From positions 686,359 through 750,358 of the forward strand of contig OX044354.1 in NCBI GenBank assembly GCA_943846615.1: a stretch of 64,000 nt of DNA, given 5' to 3'. This DNA is from an uncultured Amylibacter sp. Its GTDB lineage: Bacteria > Pseudomonadota > Alphaproteobacteria > Rhodobacterales > Rhodobacteraceae. The position numbers and the translations under genes were made by a program. The notes below the pieces were generated by a model. That model made no database searches and was not told the origin of the DNA. It saw only the letters and a program-made list of their open reading frames with translations. How positions within the stretch are numbered: the first letter of the stretch is position 1; each line of letters opens with the position of its first letter. Shown piece by piece: positions 1 to 7,992 of the stretch.

Positions 1-86
1 TATTTCAACGCGATTGGACGCGCCACATTGGCCATTTCATTTGCCGTGGCAATGATATCCCTCTTCTCTTGGTCTGATACACTCAT
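1..86 (-). CDS. hisN: Inositol-monophosphatase-family phosphatase, probably histidinol-phosphatase (5' end only)
   Basis: Only the first 28 codons lie in the window; the gene runs off the left edge. They read MSVSDQEKRDIIATANEMA and continue NVARPIALK. This matches the N-terminal helix of HisN-type histidinol-phosphatases, Mg-dependent members of the inositol monophosphatase family that dephosphorylate histidinol phosphate in histidine synthesis. No catalytic motif is inside the window, so the family call rests on this helix alone. The start codon directly abuts the T-tract of the upstream gene's terminator and has no clear ribosome binding site, so a leaderless or reinitiating start is possible. 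Confidence 0.5.
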   Translation of the reverse strand, partial: MSVSDQEKRDIIATANEMANVARPIALK

Positions 87-120
87 AAAAAAGCCCCGTT
101 CAACATCCGTTGAACGAGGC
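87..120 (-). terminator. Rho-independent terminator of the XRE regulator gene
   Basis: A 12-bp stem (positions 93-104 with 109-120, one G-T pair) closes a 4-base loop. On the minus strand it is followed by six T (87-92). The T-tract ends exactly where the hisN start codon begins. Confidence 0.85.
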
Positions 121-148
121 ATTTCATATCACCCAAGGTTGGTCAAGG

Positions 149-532
149 TTATGCAGCGTCGCTGAGAACCCGTGCCAGATCAAATAGTTTGCGACGTTGG
201 TTTTCTGGGATCGCGTAATACGAGCGTACCAAATCCAATGCCTCTTTATCCGCTAACAGATCGCCATTCTTTTTCGTGGCTTCTGCTGCTGGTGCCGCAT
301 TTTCTACTTCGCCATCTTCGTAACCTTCGAAGAAGAAGCTGACATCCACGTCCATAGAACGTCCAATATCCCACAAACGAGACGCGCTTACGCGGTTCAT
401 TCCAGTTTCATATTTTTGGATTTGCTGGAACTTGATTCCAACGGCCTCTGCCAATTGTTGTTGCGTCATTCCAACCATCCAACGACGGTGTCTTACGCGC
501 TTGCCTACATGTACATCTACTGGGTGTTTCAT
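149..532 (-). CDS. XRE (Cro/C1)-family helix-turn-helix transcriptional regulator
   Basis: This is a 127-residue DNA-binding regulator. The helix-turn-helix domain covers roughly residues 10-65 and contains MTQQQLAEAVGIKFQQIQKY followed by ETGMNRVSASRLW, the usual XRE scanning and recognition helices. An acidic, Ala/Glu-rich linker and a C-terminal helical tail follow. I chose the start at 532 (MKHPVDVHVGK), which has AAGGA about 10 bases upstream. An earlier in-frame ATG at 568 would add 12 unusual residues. Single-copy homologues of this shape are common in alphaproteobacteria, where some affect surface or symbiosis traits. The target here is unknown. A perfect terminator closes the transcript before hisN. 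Confidence 0.85.
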   Translation of the reverse strand: MKHPVDVHVGKRVRHRRWMVGMTQQQLAEAVGIKFQQIQKYETGMNRVSASRLWDIGRSMDVDVSFFFEGYEDGEVENAAPAAEATKKNGDLLADKEALDLVRSYYAIPENQRRKLFDLARVLSDAA

Positions 533-693
533 TTTTAACGGTCCTTGTTTCTTTCCAATACTATACAAGAGACGTTAATTTATTTTTACCGAAGTGACGC
601 CACGTCACTTTCCACCAAAATACACACTAATCGCTTGAAATTAAACAACTAACCCAAAGTACTTGTCTAAAAAGACAGGTACCCAAAAAACGC

Positions 694-721
694 AAAAATC
701 GGCGGGTTTTCCGCCGATTTT
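694..721 (-). terminator. Terminator downstream of typA
   Basis: A 10-bp stem (696-705 with 711-720) with a 5-base loop. On the minus strand it is followed by five T (694-698), about 60 bases past the typA stop codon. Confidence 0.8.
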
Positions 722-782
722 CGTAAATTTATGGTTAACGCCTCTTTCGAATGTCAAAAAGAGAATCAACTTAATGGGGTAC

Positions 783-2606
783 TTAACCCTTCATTGCTTT
801 GGCATTGCGCTTACGTTCGTTAGGGTCCAAGTAACGTTTACGCAGGCGAATTGACGTTGGGGTCACCTCTACCAATTCATCATTGTCGATATAGGCAATC
901 GCCTCTTCCAAGGACATTGTGATGGGTGTTGTAAGGCGCACAGCCTCGTCGGTACCAGAGGCACGCACGTTGGTCAGCTTCTTACCTTTCAGCGGGTTCA
1001 CTTCCAAATCGTTTTCACGCGAATGCTCCCCCAAGATCATACCTTGGTACACGTCTTCTTGCGCACCGATAAAGAACTTGCCGCGATCCTCTAGGTTGAA
1101 AATCGCATAAGAAACAGATTGACCGTTTTCCATGGAAATAAGAACACCTGCGCGACGACCAGGGATTTCACCTTTGTATGGCGCCCAGTCGTGGAACACA
1201 CGGTTCAAAACGCCTGTACCGCGTGTGTCTGTCAAAAACTCGCCGTGGTAACCGATCAAGCCACGTGCAGGCACATGTGCCACGATGCGTGTTTTACCAG
1301 CGCCCGCTTGCTTCATCTCGACCAATTCACCTTTGCGGTGGCCTGTCAATTTTTCAATCACAACACCAGAGTATTCATCATCAACGTCAATTGTTGCTTC
1401 CTCAATCGGTTCGTGGCGTTTGCCATCGATATCTTGGAACAATACCTGTGGACGGGAAATCGACAGCTCGAAACCTTCGCGACGCATGTTTTCAATCAAA
1501 ACACCCATCTGCAATTCGCCACGACCAGCAACTTCGAACGCTTCGCCGCCTGGGCTGTCGGTTACTTTGATCGCTACGTTTGATTCCGCTTCTTTCATCA
1601 AACGTTCACGGATCACACGTGATTGAACCTTCTTGCCGTCACGACCAGCCAATGGGCTGTCGTTGATGCCAAATGTTACCGTGATGGTTGGTGGATCGAT
1701 TGGCTGCGCTGGGATCGCCTCTGTGATTGAAGGATCCGCCAATGTATCAGCAACCGTCGCTTTGGACATACCGGCGATGGAAACGATATCGCCTGCCTCG
1801 CCCGCGTCAATCGCGGCCTGATCCAAACCACGGAACGCCATGATTTTGGTTACGCGGAAACTCTCAATCAATTCGCCTTCACGGGTCATTGATTTGATGG
1901 TTTGACCAGTTTTCACAACACCTGTTTCAACGCGGCCTGTCAACATACGGCCCAAGAATGGGTCGCTGCCCAGTGTTGTCGCCAACATTGTAAACGGCTC
2001 GTCACGCTTTTCGATTTGCGCAGGTGATGGCACGTGGTGCAAGATCAGGTCAAACAATGCTGACAAATCTTTGCGCGGGCCATCCAATTCCATGTCTGCC
2101 CAGCCTGAACGGCCAGATGCATACATGTTTGGGAAATCCAATTGTTCGTCGTTCGCATCAAGGTTTGCAAACAAATCGAAACATTCGTCCAACGCACGAT
2201 CTGGTTCACCGTCTGGTTTATCAACCTTGTTCACGACAACGATTGGGCGCAAACCCAATTTCAACGCTTTTTGCGTCACGAATTTCGTTTGTGGCATCGG
2301 GCCTTCGGCCGCGTCCACCAACAATACAACACCGTCAACCATGGACAGAATACGTTCCACTTCACCACCGAAATCGGCGTGGCCAGGCGTGTCCACGATA
2401 TTGATACGTGTGCCTTTCCATTCAACAGACGTTGGTTTCGCAAAAATCGTGATACCGCGTTCGCGTTCCAGATCGTTGCTGTCCATAGCACGTTCAGTTG
2501 TTTTTTCGTTTTCGCGGTAAATACCAGATTGTTTCAGCATTTCGTCAACAAGGGTTGTTTTACCGTGGTCAACGTGCGCAATAATTGCGATATTTCTCAT
2601 ATCCAT
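783..2606 (-). CDS. typA: Ribosome-associated GTPase TypA/BipA
   Basis: A 607-residue translational GTPase of the EF-G superfamily. It associates with ribosomes and helps assembly of the large subunit under stress or cold. The G domain starts at once: AHVDHGKTT (G1), DTPGHADFGGE (G3) and NKVDKPDGE (G4). EF-Tu-like and EF-G-like domains follow (EAFEVAGRGELQMGVL) and then the BipA-specific C-terminal domain ending near residue 600. The length matches the family. The start at 2606 (MDMRNIAII) is chosen because homologues begin there; an in-frame ATG 51 bases upstream adds an unlikely extension. It is transcribed alone, with its own terminator downstream. Confidence 0.97.
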   Translation of the reverse strand: MDMRNIAIIAHVDHGKTTLVDEMLKQSGIYRENEKTTERAMDSNDLERERGITIFAKPTSVEWKGTRINIVDTPGHADFGGEVERILSMVDGVVLLVDAAEGPMPQTKFVTQKALKLGLRPIVVVNKVDKPDGEPDRALDECFDLFANLDANDEQLDFPNMYASGRSGWADMELDGPRKDLSALFDLILHHVPSPAQIEKRDEPFTMLATTLGSDPFLGRMLTGRVETGVVKTGQTIKSMTREGELIESFRVTKIMAFRGLDQAAIDAGEAGDIVSIAGMSKATVADTLADPSITEAIPAQPIDPPTITVTFGINDSPLAGRDGKKVQSRVIRERLMKEAESNVAIKVTDSPGGEAFEVAGRGELQMGVLIENMRREGFELSISRPQVLFQDIDGKRHEPIEEATIDVDDEYSGVVIEKLTGHRKGELVEMKQAGAGKTRIVAHVPARGLIGYHGEFLTDTRGTGVLNRVFHDWAPYKGEIPGRRAGVLISMENGQSVSYAIFNLEDRGKFFIGAQEDVYQGMILGEHSRENDLEVNPLKGKKLTNVRASGTDEAVRLTTPITMSLEEAIAYIDNDELVEVTPTSIRLRKRYLDPNERKRNAKAMKG

Positions 2607-2736
2607 GATGGCAGGCCTTTTGAGGGAAAGAATTATCTGGCGCTTTAGACTAGCCATGGCACAAAGGCCAGCATAAAAACCCAGAGCACAGACCCGTTGT
2701 TGCCATAGTCACACCAAAGCGTTTGCGATGTTCTCT

Positions 2737-3585
2737 CTACTTATATACGTCACGGATCATCCCTGCCAATTCCCGAGCCAACGGATTCTGCACGTCAGGG
2801 CAAACATACAAATGTACGTTGAACATCGGCATTTCTGGCAAAATCCCACCATGATCAATCTCTTCCAGCTCCACCGGCACACGGCCCGATAACCGCCCCT
2901 CGATTGCCAGATCAGCCAGCAAAGTCGCCTCAACTGTTTCCGAACTGTCTGTATCCACCGCCATTTCCCAGGGTATGTTCGCGGCATCCAGCGCCTCTTG
3001 AGCGATAGGGCGAAACGCGCATGCGGCATGGGACGATATGCGGATTGGGCGTTGTTTCCATGCACGTCCGTCACGCGCACCAATCCAAACTAATTGCTGA
3101 CGCGCCAGCGGTTCTACATCAACTGGCCCACCGCGTTCAGTGGTCATTGTCACATCAATTTCACCCGCTTCAAACCCTGCCTTAAGGGACGTCGTATAAG
3201 AAGAAATCAAATTCACTTTCACATTTGGGTATTCGGCAGCGAAACGACGCAACACGTGTGGGATGTGGGGATGAATAATATCATGTGGTACACCAAAGTT
3301 GATTTCCCCCTCATATTCACCATCCGTAAGGCGCGCCCATGCTTCATCATTCAACGAAAGCAAACGCCGCGCGTAGCTAAGCAAGAGTTCACCCTGTGCC
3401 GTCAACGCTATTTGACGTGCAGAGCGATCTAACAGAGCAATCCCCATACTTTCTTCTAATCGCTTTAACTGCATCGATACAGCCGACTGTGTTAAGTGCA
3501 ACTGTGCGGCCGCACGTGTCACACCGCCAACCTCGGCAACGGTTTTAAAAGAACGCAAAGCAGTCAAATCTAAATTACGCGGCAT
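2737..3585 (-). CDS. LysR-family transcriptional regulator
   Basis: A 282-residue LysR-type regulator. The N-terminal winged helix-turn-helix spans about residues 5-63 (LDLTALRSFKTVAEVGGVTR, then AAAQLHLTQSAVSMQLKRLE). A periplasmic-binding-protein-like effector domain covers the rest. The start at 3585 has AAGGA 9 bases upstream. The much longer frame to 3756 contains no family sequence and is rejected. The gene diverges from the first DUF1127 gene, and a T-N11-A palindrome lies between them. Autoregulation, and possibly control of the neighbour, is therefore plausible. The inducer is not predictable. Confidence 0.92.
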   Translation of the reverse strand: MPRNLDLTALRSFKTVAEVGGVTRAAAQLHLTQSAVSMQLKRLEESMGIALLDRSARQIALTAQGELLLSYARRLLSLNDEAWARLTDGEYEGEINFGVPHDIIHPHIPHVLRRFAAEYPNVKVNLISSYTTSLKAGFEAGEIDVTMTTERGGPVDVEPLARQQLVWIGARDGRAWKQRPIRISSHAACAFRPIAQEALDAANIPWEMAVDTDSSETVEATLLADLAIEGRLSGRVPVELEEIDHGGILPEMPMFNVHLYVCPDVQNPLARELAGMIRDVYK

Positions 3586-3652
3586 ATCACAATCCTTGAT
3601 AGTAAGCCAAACAATCATTCGTTTTACTAATTTAATCCATTTCGACATACAT

Positions 3653-3667
3653 ATCAAGAATATTGAT
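3653..3667. promoter_or_regulatory. Candidate LysR-type operator (T-N11-A inverted repeat)
   Basis: ATCAA and TTGAT flank five bases, giving a perfect inverted repeat with T at 3654 and A at 3666. It lies between the divergent LysR gene and the first DUF1127 gene. The geometry matches LysR-family boxes; binding is inferred. Confidence 0.4.
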
Positions 3668-3707
3668 GAAACAACAACGATACATTCTAAATGTGAAAGG
3701 TCAGCCC

Positions 3708-3893
3708 ATGTTAAACCTAAACAGCAAAACCCGCACAACCATGCCACGCATGACAATCAAGCCTTTGCAGATGCTTTTGAGTTTTGATCGCAAATATCGC
3801 CAACGCCAATCTTTGCGAAAATTGGACATGCGCACCCTTCAAGATATCGGAATGTCAGAGGCGCGCCGCGAACAAGAGCTACGCAATCTATAA
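3708..3893 (+). CDS. DUF1127 small protein (copy 1)
   Basis: A 61-residue basic protein with the C-terminal DUF1127 signature: RKLDMRTLQDIGMSEARRE, here followed by QELRNL. DUF1127 proteins are short, arginine-rich and widespread in alphaproteobacteria. A Rhodobacter sphaeroides member, CcaF1, is an RNA-binding protein involved in sRNA maturation and RNA turnover; others affect phosphate or carbon physiology. I chose ATG 3708 over the upstream ATG 3663 because AAAGG lies 12 bases before it and homologues are short. It is the most divergent of the three copies here: the other two share KQRRAL and TPAQRT motifs that it lacks. Confidence 0.8.
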   Translation: MLNLNSKTRTTMPRMTIKPLQMLLSFDRKYRQRQSLRKLDMRTLQDIGMSEARREQELRNL

Positions 3894-3895
3894 TC

Positions 3896-3915
3896 ATAGT
3901 GACAAAACTCACTAT
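3896..3915. promoter_or_regulatory. CRP/FNR-superfamily-like palindrome, site 1
   Basis: ATAGTGA, six bases, TCACTAT: a perfect 20-bp inverted repeat with the GTGA-N6-TCAC core of CRP-like sites. It starts just after the stop of DUF1127 copy 1 and upstream of copy 2. The regulator is unknown. Confidence 0.5.
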
Positions 3916-3948
3916 AATTATCAACAGTAAGGTAATTTGGCAGTAATT

Positions 3949-3964
3949 AGTGATCTAAGTCACT
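3949..3964. promoter_or_regulatory. CRP/FNR-superfamily-like palindrome, site 2
   Basis: AGTGA, six bases, TCACT. Its centre lies 51 bp from site 1 and about 72 bp before the start of DUF1127 copy 2. It has the same GTGA-N6-TCAC core. Confidence 0.5.
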
Positions 3965-4028
3965 TTATTACCGCAACTACTGACCTAAACAGAATGCAAA
4001 TAACAACGAAACTAAAGGGAACTTCAAA

Positions 4029-4235
4029 ATGGCTTACACAACAATCATCACAGAGAACACATCTTTTCCTCCTTTCAAAGTTGCTGCAACATTTTCATTC
4101 ATCACGAAATCTGTCGCCATCGCAAAACAACGCCGCGCTTTGGGCCGTTTGACCGAAACACAGTTGAACGACATCGGCATGACACCCGCGCAGCGTACAG
4201 CAGAGTGCAAACGCCGCTTTTGGCAGCACGGCTAA
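4029..4235 (+). CDS. DUF1127 small protein (copy 2)
   Basis: A 68-residue basic protein. The N-terminal half (MAYTTIITENTSFPPFK) is variable. The C-terminal half carries the DUF1127 helix pair: AIAKQRRALGRLTETQLNDI, then GMTPAQRTAECKRRFWQHG. AAAGGGA sits at a normal distance before the ATG. It is most similar to copy 3 downstream (shared KQRRAL, QL-DIG, TPAQRT, RRFWQ), which suggests a local tandem duplication. The two CRP-like palindromes upstream imply regulated expression. The molecular role is inferred from family members that bind RNA. Confidence 0.85.
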   Translation: MAYTTIITENTSFPPFKVAATFSFITKSVAIAKQRRALGRLTETQLNDIGMTPAQRTAECKRRFWQHG

Positions 4236-4284
4236 AGCAACATAAATTACGATCTAATATTCAGATTTACTTAAAAAATCGCTC

Positions 4285-4308
4285 AATAAGTGTCATTTGT
4301 CACTTATT
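4285..4308. promoter_or_regulatory. 24-bp perfect inverted repeat upstream of DUF1127 copy 3 (site 3)
   Basis: AATAAGTG, eight bases, CACTTATT. Read as a CRP-like site it is GTGT-N6-TCAC, a one-base variant of sites 1 and 2. Its centre is about 65 bp before the copy 3 start. Confidence 0.5.
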
Positions 4309-4361
4309 TACAGGCAAAACGCGCCTATTCAGATAACAGATACAAAACGGGGACCGATAAA

Positions 4362-4562
4362 ATGATTAAAACAGCAACATCAAGCACAGCATTTTCAACC
4401 ACCAAGTCGGTTTCACTTCTAAACTTCATTTCTTCCGCACGCGCCATATCAAAACAACGCCGCGCCTTGGCGGGGCTGACAACCAGTCAGCTCAGCGACA
4501 TTGGCCTGACACCCGCGCAACGCACAACCGAATGCAACCGCCGCTTTTGGCAGCGCGGTTAG
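4362..4562 (+). CDS. DUF1127 small protein (copy 3)
   Basis: A 66-residue protein with the DUF1127 C-terminus AISKQRRALAGLTTSQLSDI followed by GLTPAQRTTECNRRFWQRG. The start at 4362 (MIKTATSS) follows CGGGGA. An upstream ATG at 4290 would place the start inside the 24-bp palindrome and is unlikely. It is paralogous to copy 2 and has its own upstream palindrome, so each copy may be a separate transcription unit under the same regulator. The 277 bases after it, up to 4839, hold no convincing gene. Confidence 0.85.
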   Translation: MIKTATSSTAFSTTKSVSLLNFISSARAISKQRRALAGLTTSQLSDIGLTPAQRTTECNRRFWQRG

Positions 4563-4839
4563 ACTATCCGTTACTCCTCGCGGTCGCACCCGCACATCCT
4601 GGGGTATAGGTGTTTCATCCCTCATTGAACGATAACACTGCTGTTTGCAAAACGTGGGTCGCAGGAATTTCATCAATGTTGGGCTGGAACACCAATAAAT
4701 TTCAATCCAGCATCCAAACATCACCGCTCACATTAAATTCAACACGCTTGATCCTTTATTTTCCTTGAATTCCTGCGTATAAACGCCAATATCTTATTCA
4801 GATGGACGCAAATTGCGTTGCTAATTTCAGGAGAATTAA

Positions 4840-5562
4840 ATGGCTGATCATCAAACTATCCGTCGCGCGGGCACCGCCGCCGGTGCCTTGGACATCGACG
4901 AGGGTCTACGCGCCCACATGAACCGTGTTTACGGCATCATGGGCTTGGGCATGGCGACAACAGGTGTTGTTGCATATTTCACAGGCCAAAACGAAGCATT
5001 GTTGCAAACATTGTTCACAGGCTACATGCGTTGGATCGTTATGTTCGCACCATTGGTTATGGTTTTCTTCCTTGGTGGAATGATTAACCGCCTGTCCGAA
5101 AACGCTGCGCGTTTGGCATTCATCGCGTTCTCTGCATTGATGGGTCTGTCAATCTCATGGATCTTCGCTGTCTACACGGGCGTTTCAATCACACAAACCT
5201 TCTTCACCACTGCAATCGCATTTGGTGGCCTGTCTATGTACGGCTACACAACAAAACGCGATATCTCTGGTTGGGGCAGCTTCTTGATCATGGGTGTGAT
5301 CGGTTTGATCGTAGCATCGATCCTAAATATCTGGTTGGCATCATCTGCGATGACATTCGCGATTTCAATCATCGGTCTTTTGATCTTTGCGGGCCTAACT
5401 GCATATGACACGCAAAACATCAAAAACACGTACCTTCAAATGGCCCATGCTGGTCAATCTGAATGGTTGGGCAAAGCGGCCATCATGGGCGCGTTGAACC
5501 TCTACTTGGATTTCTTGAACATGTTTATGTTCTTGCTGCACTTCATGGGCGGCCAAGACTAA
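4840..5562 (+). CDS. Bax inhibitor-1 / YccA-family membrane protein
   Basis: A 240-residue polytopic inner-membrane protein of the BI-1 (UPF0005, YccA/YbhL) family. About seven hydrophobic segments follow a short hydrophilic N-terminus (to about residue 25). The family hallmark near the C-terminus, GLTAYDTQNIK, contains the conserved aspartate linked to pH-dependent calcium leak in BI-1 proteins. An AGGAG ribosome binding site lies 8 bases before the ATG. Bacterial homologues interact with FtsH or act as ion channels; the substrate here is not known. A strong terminator follows, so the gene is probably monocistronic. Confidence 0.93.
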   Translation: MADHQTIRRAGTAAGALDIDEGLRAHMNRVYGIMGLGMATTGVVAYFTGQNEALLQTLFTGYMRWIVMFAPLVMVFFLGGMINRLSENAARLAFIAFSALMGLSISWIFAVYTGVSITQTFFTTAIAFGGLSMYGYTTKRDISGWGSFLIMGVIGLIVASILNIWLASSAMTFAISIIGLLIFAGLTAYDTQNIKNTYLQMAHAGQSEWLGKAAIMGALNLYLDFLNMFMFLLHFMGGQD

Positions 5563-5585
5563 TCCAAACACCATAAAAATTATTC

Positions 5586-5612
5586 AGCCGAGGCATTTGC
5601 CTCGGCTTTTTT
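5586..5612 (+). terminator. Rho-independent terminator after the BI-1 gene
   Basis: AGCCGAGGC and GCCTCGGCT flank a four-base loop and are followed by a T run. It lies 24 bases past the stop codon. Confidence 0.9.
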
Positions 5613-5625
5613 GTAGGATGTTAAA

Positions 5626-6030
5626 ATGACGCCAATTTCAATCCCAATAACCACCTTGCTCACTTTGTGTTTAGCGGCGATCTATCTGTTGCAAACATGG
5701 TCGGTCATTCGCATGCGCCGCAGTATGAAAATTGTCTTGGGCGATGACGGCAATCGTAGTGTGCAAAAACGCATACGTGGTCATGCCAACATGGCCGAAC
5801 AGGCCCCGATTTTTGTCATCATGATATTGCTCGCAGAGATCCAAAGCTCCAACAACATCTCTTGGATCTGGACGCTCAGCGCGGCATTTCTGGTCGGACG
5901 CATCCTCCACGCCTACTATTTCTTGGATATCGGCGCACATCACCGGTTCCGATTCTGGGGCATGTTGTTGACACTCATCTGTCAATTCGCCGCCATCCTG
6001 ACGCTGGTTGCCACATTGGCACGCGGCTAA
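5626..6030 (+). CDS. MAPEG-family membrane protein
   Basis: A 134-residue integral membrane protein with four predicted helices. It carries the MAPEG (membrane-associated eicosanoid and glutathione metabolism) signature region RGHANMAEQAPIFVIMILLA and a C-terminal FLVGRILHAYYFLD segment. Eukaryotic relatives are glutathione S-transferases or leukotriene synthases; bacterial ones are mostly uncharacterised, with glutathione transferase activity shown for a few. AGGAT precedes the ATG. It lies between two terminators, so it is likely expressed on its own. Confidence 0.85.
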   Translation: MTPISIPITTLLTLCLAAIYLLQTWSVIRMRRSMKIVLGDDGNRSVQKRIRGHANMAEQAPIFVIMILLAEIQSSNNISWIWTLSAAFLVGRILHAYYFLDIGAHHRFRFWGMLLTLICQFAAILTLVATLARG

Positions 6031-6035
6031 AACGC

Positions 6036-6061
6036 AAAAAGCCACGCATCGGCGTGGCTTT
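6036..6061. terminator. Bidirectional terminator between the MAPEG gene and rpmG
   Basis: GCCACGC (6041-6047) pairs with GCGTGGC (6052-6058). Five A precede and three T follow, so it can serve both convergent genes. Confidence 0.8.
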
Positions 6062-6084
6062 CAAACGATAGGCTTAAAATCAAA

Positions 6085-6252
6085 TTATTTGATTTTGCCT
6101 TCTTTGTATTCAACGTGCTTGCGTACAACTGGGTCATACTTCTTAACAACCATTTTTTCGGTCATTGTGCGTGCGTTCTTCTTAGTCACATAGAAATGAC
6201 CAGTGTCCGCAGTTGAATTCAAACGGATTTTAATTGTGGTTGGCTTCGCCAT
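6085..6252 (-). CDS. rpmG: 50S ribosomal protein L33
   Basis: A 55-residue protein reading [20 protein letters not shown], then [20 protein letters not shown] and [15 protein letters not shown]. This is L33, which binds 23S rRNA near the E site of the large subunit. The length is exact for the alphaproteobacterial form. No zinc-binding cysteine pairs are present, so this is the zinc-independent (C-minus) type. GGAG lies 8 bases before the ATG. It is convergent with the MAPEG gene, sharing a bidirectional terminator. Confidence 0.97.
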   Translation of the reverse strand: MAKPTTIKIRLNSTADTGHFYVTKKNARTMTEKMVVKKYDPVVRKHVEYKEGKIK

Positions 6253-6398
6253 GTGACTTCTCCATTCGGGGCAGGATTATCCCGCGTAAACTTGAATTTG
6301 CCTTTTATTCGCATCAGCGCCCGAGTCAAGTAACAAACACAAAAACCCTACATCTTTTTCCAATCGCGCATCGGCGCACATAGGAATCCGCAGCACTG

Positions 6399-6851
6399 CT
6401 AAGTTGTGGCCTTATCACGGGCAATAAACAGTGCCCGCACATCATCCGCCACAGGCAATGACGTCCCCGCCTCTAAATCCGCCATCACAATCGCTGTTTG
6501 CCCACGTGTACGGATCACGCCATCTACAAACACGGCATAATCCAGATCAAAACTGGTGCGCCCTAAACGCGAACAACGGATCACGGTGATATAATCCTCA
6601 TCCATAAACATCGGTGCGATATATTCGATGTTGGCTGACCTAACGACAGGCATCGCGCCTTTAATATCGCTAAAATCAAAACCCGACTCTGCCATGTAAC
6701 TGACACGCAGGTTTTCAAACCAAGTATGATAAATCTTGTTGTTCACATGGTTATAGGGATCCAAATCCGAAAATCGCACGGTGTCCAGCAATCCCATAAC
6801 CCACTCTTCGCCAACACCCGCCAGCTCGAGCTGTTCTTGATCTAAAATCAT
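6399..6851 (-). CDS. Acyl-CoA thioesterase, hotdog fold (4-hydroxybenzoyl-CoA thioesterase-like)
   Basis: A 150-residue single-hotdog-domain protein. The motif [20 protein letters not shown] is the catalytic segment of 4HBT/YbgC-type thioesterases, with the Asp nucleophile or base at [10 protein letters not shown]. Such enzymes hydrolyse the thioester of short or aromatic acyl-CoAs in the cytoplasm. Its ATG overlaps the mrp stop codon in an ATGA arrangement, so the two are translationally coupled; a functional link with Mrp is not obvious. The substrate cannot be told from sequence. Confidence 0.85.
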   Translation of the reverse strand: MILDQEQLELAGVGEEWVMGLLDTVRFSDLDPYNHVNNKIYHTWFENLRVSYMAESGFDFSDIKGAMPVVRSANIEYIAPMFMDEDYITVIRCSRLGRTSFDLDYAVFVDGVIRTRGQTAIVMADLEAGTSLPVADDVRALFIARDKATT

Positions 6852-7909
6852 ACCGCACCACTTTCGATCAACTGTTTCGCAATGGCACTATACGCCGCCC
6901 CATGCGGGCTGTCCGTCGCCGCAATCGGCGTACCACCGTCACCCGCAATCCGAATATCCAATTCCAAAGGTACCTCGCCCAGAAACGCTAACCCAGCCTT
7001 CGCCGCATCATCACGCGCGCCCCCATGCCCAAAAATATGCGCCTCGTGGCCACATTGCGGACAATGATAACTGCTCATATTTTCAATCATGCCCAAAATC
7101 GGCACATTCATGCGTTCAAACATGTTGATCGCCTTACGCGCGTCTAACAATGCCACATCTTGCGGCGTAGATACGATAATCGACCCTGTCACATCGGTTT
7201 TCTGGCTCAACGTTAATTGCACATCACCTGTTCCGGGTGGCAAATCAATCAACAAAACATCCAATTCGCCCCATTCAACTTGGGTCAACATCTGCTGCAA
7301 CGCACCCATCAACATCGGGCCACGCCAAATCACGGCTTCGTCCTCTTTCAACATCAAACCCAACGACATCATCGTCACACCGTGCGCTTGCAATGGGATA
7401 ATGCTCTTGCCATCTGGACTGGCGGGTCGTTTGGAAACACCCATCATCCGTGGCTGACTAGGCCCATGAATATCCGCATCCAACAGGCCAACTTTCTTAC
7501 CCAACCGCGCCAATGCCACAGCCAAATTCGATGAAACCGTGGATTTACCAACGCCGCCTTTGCCTGATCCAATGGCAATGATGCTCTTAACACCCGCAAT
7601 CGGCTGGCGATCATCTTGTGGCTTGGGGTGCCCACCAATTTTCAAACTCGGCGGTTCCTTGGGTGCGTTGTGCGCCGTCATCATCACGCTGCATTGATCT
7701 ACACCATTCATGTCGGACACCAACTTCTCCGCCGCCGCCCGCACGGGTTCCATACGCGCGCCAATCTCTGCTGGCACCTCCAGAACAAAACGCACATCAC
7801 GTCCTTCAACGGTAACACCGCGCACCATATCCGCGCCAACAATATCGCTCCCATCGGGCAATTGGACCCGCGTCAGCTCGCTCATGATTTCTTTAACAGT
7901 TATAGACAT
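6848..7909 (-). CDS. mrp: Mrp/NBP35 family Fe-S cluster carrier ATPase
   Basis: A 353-residue P-loop ATPase that delivers Fe-S clusters to apoproteins (ApbC/Mrp family). Residues 1-80 form a MIP18/DUF59 domain. A deviant Walker [14 protein letters not shown], follows near residue 115, then [14 protein letters not shown] and the Walker B-like [14 protein letters not shown]. The C-terminal CPQC pair ([10 protein letters not shown]) is where the bridging cluster binds. The start at 7909 fits the family and leaves about 80 bases to the divergent tup operon. The downstream thioesterase gene overlaps its stop by 4 bases. Confidence 0.95.
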   Translation of the reverse strand: MSITVKEIMSELTRVQLPDGSDIVGADMVRGVTVEGRDVRFVLEVPAEIGARMEPVRAAAEKLVSDMNGVDQCSVMMTAHNAPKEPPSLKIGGHPKPQDDRQPIAGVKSIIAIGSGKGGVGKSTVSSNLAVALARLGKKVGLLDADIHGPSQPRMMGVSKRPASPDGKSIIPLQAHGVTMMSLGLMLKEDEAVIWRGPMLMGALQQMLTQVEWGELDVLLIDLPPGTGDVQLTLSQKTDVTGSIIVSTPQDVALLDARKAINMFERMNVPILGMIENMSSYHCPQCGHEAHIFGHGGARDDAAKAGLAFLGEVPLELDIRIAGDGGTPIAATDSPHGAAYSAIAKQLIESGAV

Positions 7910-7992
7910 GTGGATCGCACCCTTTTAAGTGATAACAGTACCTTTCGCAATTTCACCCCAAGGGCAAGTCCCCAAGTCCAGAAAGTCCAAAA

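Noticed and set aside
1119..1583. Long plus-strand ORFs opposite typA (also opposite uvrD, nrdJ and enolase)
   Set aside because: They are antisense to well-conserved genes, show no family sequence or ribosome binding site, and arise from codon bias.
4449..4724. 91-residue minus-strand ORF after the DUF1127 genes
   Set aside because: It overlaps DUF1127 copy 3 antisense, has no ribosome binding site, and is not recognisable.
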